Source: Candidatus Nealsoniibacteriota bacterium (GTDB lineage Bacteria > Patescibacteriota > Minisyncoccia > Minisyncoccales > PWPS01). From it: DNA of 43,561 nt. The notes under the pieces are model-generated. The model was not told the origin of the DNA. It saw only the letters and a list, made by a program, of their open reading frames with translations, and searched no databases. Both the position numbers and the translations under genes were made by a program. Of this stretch, positions 35,364 through 43,146 are shown one piece after another; the first letter of the stretch is position 1; every line of letters begins with the position of its first letter. The DNA is taken from assembly GCA_003551435.1 (NCBI GenBank), contig PUMQ01000014.1, positions 1 to 43,561 of the forward strand, given 5' to 3'.

Positions 35364-38300
35364 ATGAAAAAAACCGTTCTCATATCTGGGTTGATTTTTT
35401 GTTTTCTCTTGCTTCCCTTGCTTGCCTTTGCCCAAACGGAAGTTATCTACCCTTCAATTCCCGGAACCTTTTCTCTTCAGGAAATCACCGAATCGGCAGA
35501 AACCGGAGCGGATGCTCTTCCTCTTTTTGCCGCCTACCTCTTTCGGCTTCTTCTTGTTGTCTCTATTTCCGTTGTTCTTCTTGTTATTATTTACGGAGGG
35601 CTTCTTTACATCTTTTCAGGAGACGATATAGAAAAAAAGAAAAAAGCAAGAGGATGGATAACAAGCGCCATACATGGAACCGTTATTCTCCTTATCTCTC
35701 ACTCTATTCTTTACGCCATTAGTCCGAGGCTTCTTACTTTCCAATTAACCGACCTGGAAGAGAGAAGGCGGATATCGCAAATTGACCTTGAGTGGAGAAT
35801 AAAAGATGCCTACTTTCAAGTACCTCTTGGCCGGCTGATAGAAAACGCCGCTTTAAACGTAAATGCAAGAGATAAAGTTTATGACGTTCTCGATGCGGTA
35901 GACGAAGCAGAAAGAGAAGCGGATGCCGTTGTTGAGGGCGGACACCAGCTTCTGGAAATTATAGAAGAGTGCCCCGAGGGAAGGGAGTGTGATTGTGACG
36001 AGCCTTACTTTTATCCTCATCCGATACCTTTTTCTCCCCACCTGCCACACGCAAGACCCCCCAACGCTCTCATAATGCCCGAGGATATCTCGCGAAATTT
36101 TATAGCTTTTAGCCAAGCGCCCCACGGACTGCGCAAAACACTGATAAACAATGCTGTCGGTAAAGCGAAAGTAGAGATTGAAACGTTGAGGGAAAGTGAT
36201 TTTAAAGACGAGCTTGAAAAAATCGTTGAAAAACTGGAAACCCTAATGGACAAGGGACCGACAACCGAAAGTTTAAGGGAGATAAGGGGCGAAATGGATC
36301 GTTTTCTAAAAAAATACGAACAAGAAATAGGGGTTCTCAGCGGGGAAATGAAAGATGCTCTGGAAAATTTGGTAAATGTTCTTCCCAAGGCAAGAACCGG
36401 ATTTAATGACAGCACTTATTATGCCCAGTTTGAAGACCCGTGGGGACCTATGCCTTTTGGAAGAACCACCACCTTTGCCTCGGCTGGATGCTACGTCACT
36501 TCGGTAGCCATGGTGGTAGATTCTCTTCTTGAGCAAAAAGTAACCCCCATTGATGTCCGAAGTTACTCTCTCGCCTACATCGGAAACGGAACCACTTACA
36601 ATGTGGTCCATAACGCGGCCAACCAGTATCCGGAACTGGAGGCGAAAAAACTGCCCACTATGGAAGCGATTCTGGGAGCGCTTGACCAGGGACATATGGT
36701 TATTATGGGAGGCGGAGGAACACCTCACAGCTCTACCCGCACAGGACTTCACGCTTACGTCTTAACGGGCATTGATAGGGAAAAAGGCGTTGTATACCGC
36801 AGTGATCCGTCAGTCCCCTACTGGCAAACTCTGCCAATCCACGAACTTAAAAGAAACAATCCCAATATCGCAGATACCATTTACAGAAGAAGCGGAGCGG
36901 AAAACGAAAACAGTCTTTTTTACGCCTTTCTAAATAACATGAAGATATTCCCTTTTTCGGCCTTAGAAAGCGGAATAAACCTTCTCTCTTCTTTTTTTGC
37001 AGAAATGTTAAAAACAGAAGAAGCCCGCGCATCTTGCTGTGACCCATGTCCTGAAATTTCTCCGTCCGTCCGAATGAAAATTGCAGAAATTAGGTACTAT
37101 ATGGAAAAGTTCAAATACCACCTCATAAGATTAGTTGACGCCAAAGCGCCGCTGGAAGAAGATATTTTCCAGCTTCACAAAGCAAGTATGATAAAAACTT
37201 TGGGCGCAAAACACATTGTTCCTTACACCTCCTTTCTTCTAGACCGTCGGTATCGCGAAAAAGAGGAAGTGGAAGTCGTATCCTACCAAGAAACAAAAGA
37301 ACTGCCTTCTTACTACCGTACCACCTTGTATTATTGGGACTGGGAAAAGTGGATTGAAAACATTATCTACAAAACGAGGGTCGGTGGAGAAATAGTTGAA
37401 GAAAACGATCCTACCACTTTTTATCTCAAAAAACCGAAAGATGATGAGATTATAAGAGACGCCGAGAGGTTAGCAAGGGAGGAAAACTGGCAAACAAGAA
37501 GAGCGATCCCTCCTTATGTTTGGTGGTATCTTGAAAAAGCACCAGTGTTTCCGCCAATACTGCCCGTCAATCCTCGCCGGGACAAAAGTGAAATTCCCCC
37601 CTTCCTCTGGTGGCACATTGTAGAAAAACCCTTATCAGTCGGACCGGACGAAGGAAGATACCCTCCCTGTCCGTGCCCTCAAAGTCCTCCCTGCCCTACC
37701 TTCCCGATAAGAAGTCAATCAGTTAATAAAGAAAATCCTCTTTATGTTTTAAGACAAGACATAGAAGAGACAATAAAAAATCTTCCCCAAAAAATAGCTG
37801 TAGATTACGCGACAGCCGTAGAGAACATTCCACAAGATATTGCTCCTGATGAATTTAAGGAAATGTTTGATTCCCCGGCCGAATACTTAACCTGCGGAAT
37901 GGAAATTCCGGTCGGAGAACCAATAGACATTATTTGGAATCATTACACCAGTCTTCTAAATACAATAGATGATTACCTTGTAGAGGGAGCGTGTTTTCTG
38001 GAACTCCAAGAGATAATGAACCGGCTTGCGGAACCCTGTTCTTGCCCGTGTACTTCTTGTAGCGGCTGTGATGAGGATCCGCCTTATTGCGGGGAGTGCG
38101 ATTTAACCTGTGATAAAGAAGCGATATACGCGGCACACAATGATGTATTAGAGTCAAGAGAAAGATTAAGGGATATCAGAAACCGTATCGCTCTCCTTAC
38201 AGCAGGATATTTCAACGCTCCTACGGAAAATGTCTGCCACCGGTTGAATGAGGATATAAGGAGTACGGAAGAAAGAGCGATTTGCGCGGCAGGAGGCAGT

Positions 38301-38561
38301 AAGTCCATTACCAAACACGAATTAATTACAAGAAAGCTGAATTATTCAAGAGCCGAGCTTGACGCCTGTATAACAAGACCTGAACACTTCGAAGACACCC
38401 TTGAGGGAAAAAGAACGGGAAAAATTCCGTTGTTCGGACCGGTTGTTGAAGAAGAGGATTTACCTCGTTATACAAAAACAAGAAAAGACGGTTTCGTAGT
38501 TAACACGCATAATCTCAACTGGTTTTGCTGTTCTTACACCCCGCTTAAAGAAGGCCAATAG
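35364..38561 (+). CDS. Giant exported protein: signal peptide + VirB2/TrbC-like two-TM pilin module + C39-like cysteine peptidase domain + Cys-rich/helical C-terminal region
   Basis: MKKTVLISGLIFCFLLLPLLAFAQ; two-TM segment FRLLLVVSISVVLLVIIYGGLLYIFSGDDIEKKKKARGWITSAIHGTVILLISHSILYAISP; AQFEDPWG...FASAGCYVTSVAMVVDSLLEQKVTP...LHAYVLTGID...YRSDP; CPCPQSPPCP and CSCPCTSCSGC clusters. Confidence 0.8.
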   Translation: MKKTVLISGLIFCFLLLPLLAFAQTEVIYPSIPGTFSLQEITESAETGADALPLFAAYLFRLLLVVSISVVLLVIIYGGLLYIFSGDDIEKKKKARGWITSAIHGTVILLISHSILYAISPRLLTFQLTDLEERRRISQIDLEWRIKDAYFQVPLGRLIENAALNVNARDKVYDVLDAVDEAEREADAVVEGGHQLLEIIEECPEGRECDCDEPYFYPHPIPFSPHLPHARPPNALIMPEDISRNFIAFSQAPHGLRKTLINNAVGKAKVEIETLRESDFKDELEKIVEKLETLMDKGPTTESLREIRGEMDRFLKKYEQEIGVLSGEMKDALENLVNVLPKARTGFNDSTYYAQFEDPWGPMPFGRTTTFASAGCYVTSVAMVVDSLLEQKVTPIDVRSYSLAYIGNGTTYNVVHNAANQYPELEAKKLPTMEAILGALDQGHMVIMGGGGTPHSSTRTGLHAYVLTGIDREKGVVYRSDPSVPYWQTLPIHELKRNNPNIADTIYRRSGAENENSLFYAFLNNMKIFPFSALESGINLLSSFFAEMLKTEEARASCCDPCPEISPSVRMKIAEIRYYMEKFKYHLIRLVDAKAPLEEDIFQLHKASMIKTLGAKHIVPYTSFLLDRRYREKEEVEVVSYQETKELPSYYRTTLYYWDWEKWIENIIYKTRVGGEIVEENDPTTFYLKKPKDDEIIRDAERLAREENWQTRRAIPPYVWWYLEKAPVFPPILPVNPRRDKSEIPPFLWWHIVEKPLSVGPDEGRYPPCPCPQSPPCPTFPIRSQSVNKENPLYVLRQDIEETIKNLPQKIAVDYATAVENIPQDIAPDEFKEMFDSPAEYLTCGMEIPVGEPIDIIWNHYTSLLNTIDDYLVEGACFLELQEIMNRLAEPCSCPCTSCSGCDEDPPYCGECDLTCDKEAIYAAHNDVLESRERLRDIRNRIALLTAGYFNAPTENVCHRLNEDIRSTEERAICAAGGSKSITKHELITRKLNYSRAELDACITRPEHFEDTLEGKRTGKIPLFGPVVEEEDLPRYTKTRKDGFVVNTHNLNWFCCSYTPLKEGQ

Positions 38562-38565
38562 TCTC

Positions 38566-39636
38566 ATGCGGAAAATATACATTTTTGTCTTTCTTTTTTC
38601 TTTAGCACTTGTCTGTTCTGCAGGTTTTGCAAGTGGAGAAGAAATAGGCCTTGGGGCTGCCCACTCGGATATGGAAAGAGTACGCTTTACCGCCCTTGAA
38701 ACGGGTTCTCTCCCCCTCTACATCCTGTATGTCATTTATTTTCTAATGGCGGTAGGAACAGTTGTTTCCGCTATTGCTCTCATTGGAGGGGGGCTGATGT
38801 GGCTAACATCCGCAGGAGACCCTATAAAAACAAAAGAAGGAAAAGAACGCCTCCTTTCCGCTCTCGTAGGCCTCTTTATTATTCTCTCTTCTTTCCTTTT
38901 TCTTTCAGCCCTTAATCCGGAGTTGGTAGAAGTGGAAGAACCGGAAATTACAGAGCAAGTAGAGTTTTTCCCGCCAGGAATTTATCTTTCAAAAAAAGAA
39001 ACAATTCCGGATGATATAGAGGAAAGTAATCTGGAAGAACTCGAAAAAAATATCCACCGAATAACCTTCTCCACAAGAAACCTAGAAGAGAAAGGTATCG
39101 GTATCAAAACCGTCCGCATTGCCAACCATCTTGATGAAAAAGGAAATATTCTTGATTACTATTACGGCGTCGTTTTACACGAAAAAACTGCTTTCCAAGG
39201 GCGGTGCGAATTCTTTTTAAACGATTCTTCCAAACCCATGGATTTTCCCGTAAGCGGAGAGAATATCTCTTCTGTTACAGTTATGCGGGTAAATAAAAAA
39301 CCTCCGGAAGAGGGTTTCATAAAAGTACATGAAAAGCCCGATTTTAATGAGGATTATTCTTTCGAATATCTTGACCTCCTTACGCCTGAATTTCTTCCCC
39401 TTTCTGTTTCCGGAGTTTGGTCAATGGACATTCAGGGAAATTACGGAGTAATTCTTTCTTCAGGAAAAACATGGGAAAAGGCCGATAACGGATGCGGAGT
39501 ATTTTTGGACTTTAGGCCTATCCCCGACCTCAAAGGCCACCATATGAACACGTGCCGCGTGTGGACCGGACCTCCCTGGTTTTCCTCTTACAAGTCCTGT
39601 GCCACACACTACGCTGTTTTCCCTCTTCTTAGGTAA
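38566..39636 (+). CDS. Exported protein: signal peptide + paralogous two-TM pilin-like module + beta-rich domain (possible beta/gamma-crystallin-like)
   Basis: MRKIYIFVFLFSLALVCSAGFASG; LPLYILYVIYFLMAVGTVVSAIALIGGGLMWLTSAGDPIKTKEGKERLLSALVGLFIILSSFLFLSALNPEL; YYGVVLHEKTAFQGRCEFFLND...ISSVTVMRV. Confidence 0.75.
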   Translation: MRKIYIFVFLFSLALVCSAGFASGEEIGLGAAHSDMERVRFTALETGSLPLYILYVIYFLMAVGTVVSAIALIGGGLMWLTSAGDPIKTKEGKERLLSALVGLFIILSSFLFLSALNPELVEVEEPEITEQVEFFPPGIYLSKKETIPDDIEESNLEELEKNIHRITFSTRNLEEKGIGIKTVRIANHLDEKGNILDYYYGVVLHEKTAFQGRCEFFLNDSSKPMDFPVSGENISSVTVMRVNKKPPEEGFIKVHEKPDFNEDYSFEYLDLLTPEFLPLSVSGVWSMDIQGNYGVILSSGKTWEKADNGCGVFLDFRPIPDLKGHHMNTCRVWTGPPWFSSYKSCATHYAVFPLLR

Positions 39637-39641
39637 GAGAA

Positions 39642-40499
39642 TTATTCAAGCGTAATCTCCCATTTATTGCCCGTAATTACCTCCAAAAAAGCCGTATCGC
39701 TTGGAATAGAAACTGTTCCCTCGTAGGCATCGCTTGTCCGTACAAGAGACCTTTGGTAGTCATTATAGGCATTGACTTCAAAGTTTTCGGGCGTGTGTCT
39801 CGCTTCCAAGTTCCCGACAATAGTAGCTCTTTGGGGTGTTCCTTCAATTCGTAAAACCTCTCCTCCCTCCCCTTTTAATTCTCCGGGCACTTCAATTTCT
39901 CTCGCAGAGTTTACCGACCGCACCTCCACTTTCCAAGGGCCTTCCGCTTTAACCTCCAGAACCCTTGTTCTTCCTCCCGGGTCCAGCAGAACTCCTTCAT
40001 AAGGAGAAAAAGTGTTTACAAACATGCGCGTAGAAACGCCTCCGCCGTAAAAGGTGTGAGTTTCCGTATACCCCGTAACTACAAAATGTTCTCTCTCTTT
40101 GTTTCCTTGAATATAGAAAAGGACGTGGTCCTCTTCTGACTCTTCTATTCTCATTTCTTGAACACCCGTGCCGGAATAAACAATAACATCATGCTCCTCT
40201 CCTGTCCTCGGATCAACCTTTTTCTTTTTTTCTCCTCTTATCATTTCATCAAGAATATCGTTTTCCATTTCATATTCAGTGTCAACCTCATCCCTATCGT
40301 TTTCTTCTTTATCCTCCGTCTCACTAATATCGGTAATTCTGTCTTCCCTGTCACGCAAGCGAGGATCTTCCTCTACACCAGATCGAAAAAGAAAAATCAG
40401 CAAAATCACTGCCAAAAAAGCCGCTCCCGCAATAACGTACTTTCTCTTATCCCAAGCAATTAATCTGTCTATTAAATTGGAAGGATTTTCGTTTTCCAT
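39642..40499 (-). CDS. Hypothetical single-TM protein with acidic linker and beta-rich extracytoplasmic region
   Basis: RKYVIAGAAFLAVILLIFLFR then D/E-rich linker and PWKVEVR / KWEITLE motifs. Confidence 0.65.
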   Translation of the reverse strand: MENENPSNLIDRLIAWDKRKYVIAGAAFLAVILLIFLFRSGVEEDPRLRDREDRITDISETEDKEENDRDEVDTEYEMENDILDEMIRGEKKKKVDPRTGEEHDVIVYSGTGVQEMRIEESEEDHVLFYIQGNKEREHFVVTGYTETHTFYGGGVSTRMFVNTFSPYEGVLLDPGGRTRVLEVKAEGPWKVEVRSVNSAREIEVPGELKGEGGEVLRIEGTPQRATIVGNLEARHTPENFEVNAYNDYQRSLVRTSDAYEGTVSIPSDTAFLEVITGNKWEITLE

Positions 40500-40624
40500 A
40501 ATACTTTTTTAAGTACGCCTTAAATTAACTATAACACAAAAAAAAACCGAGACAATACTCGCGCCTTAATTACTTATTTTTGATTTAGAACTAAAAGAGA
40601 TTAATTTCCCAGTATAAACATAAA

Positions 40625-40646
40625 AGCGCTTTTAAAATAAAGCGCT
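40625..40646 (-). terminator. Terminator after the sigma/membrane/secreted gene set
   Basis: AGCGCTTT (40625-40632)-taaaat-AAAGCGCT (40639-40646). Confidence 0.6.
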
Positions 40647-40670
40647 CTTATTGATAAAAAAGATTACCTG

Positions 40671-41000
40671 TTATTTTGAGAACCTTCCCTTTCTTATCTG
40701 CATTCTTTCTAGCATTTCATCTTCTGTAATACATCCTCTTTCAACAGCCGCCATTAATCTTTCCTCTCTTTCTTCTAATCTGCTTTGTCTATGTTGGTCC
40801 CTGGTCTCGTTCCTGTAAACGTGAAAATCTTCTTTCGAAATGTCCATTTCTTGGGCAGAGAAGCTGTCCTCTCCTCTAAATCTCGTCATAGACTCATACG
40901 GCTTTGTTTCTTCCTCAGAAGCAAAAACAAATCCTGTTGAGAAGAAAACAATCCCTCCTAAGAACATCATTCCAACAATTAATTTTTTTGCCATTAGCAC
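40671..41000 (-). CDS. Small secreted helical protein
   Basis: Signal peptide KKLIVGMMFLGGIVFFSTGFVFASEE; helical ERLMAAVERGCITEDEMLERMQIRKGRF. Confidence 0.6.
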   Translation of the reverse strand: MLMAKKLIVGMMFLGGIVFFSTGFVFASEEETKPYESMTRFRGEDSFSAQEMDISKEDFHVYRNETRDQHRQSRLEEREERLMAAVERGCITEDEMLERMQIRKGRFSK

Positions 41001-41062
41001 AAGCTTTACGTTTTAATAAACTCTTACCGACCTTTCTGTATATTAATACAAAAAAGTCGCAC

Positions 41063-41803
41063 TTATCTTTCATTTAATCTTTGGTTGTTGTATCTAAAAC
41101 GTCTTTCAATGGTTTTGAAACTAATTACATCTATCACTCCCTCATCCATCTCACCAATCACAAGAACTTTTTCTCCTTCTTCTATTTGTAGGTATAAGCG
41201 CCTTCCTCTTGTTTTTTCGGTTATTTTCAAATCAACTTTTTCTCCACTATCAAGTTCCATCGCCCAATAATCATTTCTTCTTTCTAAGATTACTCCGAAA
41301 TAAGCATCCTCAATATCAAGATTACCTAAATTTCTATACATTCTTCCGGCCAGTGGCAATCTTTCCTGCTCTGCCAATCTGAAAAAAGAATAATGCAGAG
41401 AAGATTTCTCTATCAAAAAACTACTAATAACGACTATTGTCAATATTGCAAACAGAGAAACAATAAACGGCTTTCGGTAAACAAATTGAAATTTTCTGCC
41501 AATTGCACTAATCAGCAAAATCAGGGCAAAAATTAAGAAAACAAGGTACCAGGGGAACGATAAAAGAATGTTTCTTATAGCGTAAAATCCAATTCCATGA
41601 AAAAGGAAAATATCATTTATCCTTAAAACAAAAACTATTAAACTCCCGAAATACAGAAGAAGTGAGAAAAACAAAGCTAACGAACCGATTACTAAAAATG
41701 ACTTAGCAATAAAATAAGCCTTGGGTTTCATTTTTAACTCCCCTTTTTCAATCTTGGAAACAACTTTCTCAGTTATTGAGTTTTTACTATTTCCTTTTTT
41801 CAT
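41063..41803 (-). CDS. Membrane protein overlapping the sigma factor gene (candidate anti-sigma factor)
   Basis: Three or more TM segments; start overlaps the sigma ORF by 17 bp; C-terminal beta-rich domain. Confidence 0.6.
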   Translation of the reverse strand: MKKGNSKNSITEKVVSKIEKGELKMKPKAYFIAKSFLVIGSLALFFSLLLYFGSLIVFVLRINDIFLFHGIGFYAIRNILLSFPWYLVFLIFALILLISAIGRKFQFVYRKPFIVSLFAILTIVVISSFLIEKSSLHYSFFRLAEQERLPLAGRMYRNLGNLDIEDAYFGVILERRNDYWAMELDSGEKVDLKITEKTRGRRLYLQIEEGEKVLVIGEMDEGVIDVISFKTIERRFRYNNQRLNER

Positions 41804-42347
41804 GTAATAACTTTTTAATTTCGCTACGGCCTCTTTTTAGCCTTGTCCCGACAGTAGAAATCGGGATCTTTAAAATATCAGAAATTTCTTGATAATCTTT
41901 CTCTTCAAAATAGTAAAGCACTATCGGTTCTCGATACTTTTCTTTTAATTTATGTGAATATTTTTCTATCTCTTCTTTCTCTTCTCTTGTCTCGATGTCT
42001 TTTAAGAAATTTTCTTTTCCGGCAAAAGAAAAAATGACATCGGTCTCAAGAAAAAGAAACGGTTCTTTTTTTTCTTTTTTAATAAGATTTATAAACTCAT
42101 TGTGAGCTATCCTATAAATCCAAGGTGAAAACTTTCTTGAAGGATCAAAGCTCTTGATATTTACATACGCCTTGATAAGAACGTTCTGCACCACGTCTTC
42201 AATATTTTCATAATTATATAAGAATCTTTTTCCGTATCTTAATAACTTTTTCTCATAACGTCCGGCGAGAACATCAAAAGCTTCAGTTTTATTTTTCAAA
42301 ACCAACCGAACCAATTCTTCATCGGTTTTATCATCTATTTGTTCCAT
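41787..42347 (-). CDS. ECF-type RNA polymerase sigma factor
   Basis: VVQNVLIKAYVNIKSFDPSRKFSPWIYRIAHNEFINLIKK (region 2) and YREPIVLYYFEEKDYQEISDILKIPISTVGTRLKRGRSEIKKLL (region 4). Confidence 0.93.
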   Translation of the reverse strand: MEQIDDKTDEELVRLVLKNKTEAFDVLAGRYEKKLLRYGKRFLYNYENIEDVVQNVLIKAYVNIKSFDPSRKFSPWIYRIAHNEFINLIKKEKKEPFLFLETDVIFSFAGKENFLKDIETREEKEEIEKYSHKLKEKYREPIVLYYFEEKDYQEISDILKIPISTVGTRLKRGRSEIKKLLHEKRK

Positions 42348-42409
42348 CTAAATTAATTTTAGCTCTACTGTAATTATACACTATTTAACAATATTTATTT
42401 CACTTTTAC

Positions 42410-42450
42410 AAAACAAAAAACCGAGCCAATGCTCGGTTTTACCCGTCTCG
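42410..42450. repeat. 41-bp direct repeat copy 1 containing terminator hairpin CCGAGC-caat-GCTCGG
   Basis: aaaacaaaaaaccgagccaatgctcggttttacccgtctcg, identical to 42777-42817. Confidence 0.9.
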
Positions 42451-42522
42451 ATCGGAGATATTTTTAATCTAAAATTCAAAAAGCCGTACTCGGGCAAAAA
42501 GCCGGCACAGTAATGAAGTAAT

Positions 42523-42726
42523 CTATTTTTTGAAATAAACCCTGTACGCCGGCCTTATCGCCAAAACCACGGCAAGCGCAAGAACATAGTAAATATTGAT
42601 ATCCAGCAAGGCAGGAAAAAGCATCACGAGCAGAACTCCGAAAGCTATACAACTCCATTTAACCATTCCCACATCCAGCCAGTCCATCTTCTTCACTTTT
42701 GAATCCATAAAAGACTTAAAGCCCAT
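42523..42726 (-). CDS. Small hypothetical membrane protein
   Basis: 67 aa ORF between the two 41-bp repeats; WSCIAFGVLLVMLFPALLDINIYYVLALAVVLAIRPAYRVYF; TATAAT upstream. Confidence 0.55.
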   Translation of the reverse strand: MGFKSFMDSKVKKMDWLDVGMVKWSCIAFGVLLVMLFPALLDINIYYVLALAVVLAIRPAYRVYFKK

Positions 42727-42776
42727 ATTTTTGTTTTGTTATTTTTAAGCTGTTCGACCTGTCTCATTATATCACA

Positions 42777-42817
42777 AAAACAAAAAACCGAGCCAATGCT
42801 CGGTTTTACCCGTCTCG
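42777..42817. repeat. 41-bp direct repeat copy 2 containing the same terminator hairpin
   Basis: Identical to 42410-42450; hairpin 42788-42803 lies just after the GIY-YIG gene (minus strand). Confidence 0.9.
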
Positions 42818-42834
42818 GTTACTAGCATTATCTT

Positions 42835-43089
42835 TTAAGAGAGGTGGTTTTGGAGCTGTTTTTTAAGATATTTTCTGCCAGAACCACTTTTTAAGAATTT
42901 TTCTCTTCCAAGAGCGTCAAGTTTATTTAAATACCCTTCAAAGTATATTAACTCCCAATCTTTTTTTAATCTTGTTGTCCTACCTCCACTTCCAGATTGA
43001 TGATCTTTTATTCTCTGTTTTAAATTAGAAGTACTTCCGATATACGAACTTTTATCGTTCTTGTTCTCGAGTAGATATACGTAGTACAT
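42835..43089 (-). CDS. GIY-YIG single-domain endonuclease-like protein
   Basis: MYYVYLLENKNDKSSYIGSTSNLKQRIKDHQSGSGGRTTRLKKDWELIYFEGYLNKLDALGREKFLKSGSGRKYLKKQL. Start trimmed to 43089; the upstream extension encodes a palindrome. Confidence 0.9.
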   Translation of the reverse strand: MYYVYLLENKNDKSSYIGSTSNLKQRIKDHQSGSGGRTTRLKKDWELIYFEGYLNKLDALGREKFLKSGSGRKYLKKQLQNHLS

Positions 43090-43097
43090 ATTTTTGG

Positions 43098-43146
43098 GTC
43101 CCGTAAAGAACGTAAAATTGCCTTCGGCAATCACGTCCCACGGGAC
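43098..43146. repeat. Nested three-stem palindrome upstream of the GIY-YIG gene
   Basis: GTCCCGT (43098-43104)...ACGT (43110-43113)...ATTGCC-ttc-GGCAAT (43117-43131)...ACGT (43133-43136)...ACGGGAC (43140-43146). Confidence 0.8.

Noticed and set aside
35364-39636. A complete type IV secretion system
   Set aside because: Only pilin-like modules are present; no VirB4/VirB6/VirD4 homologues in the window.
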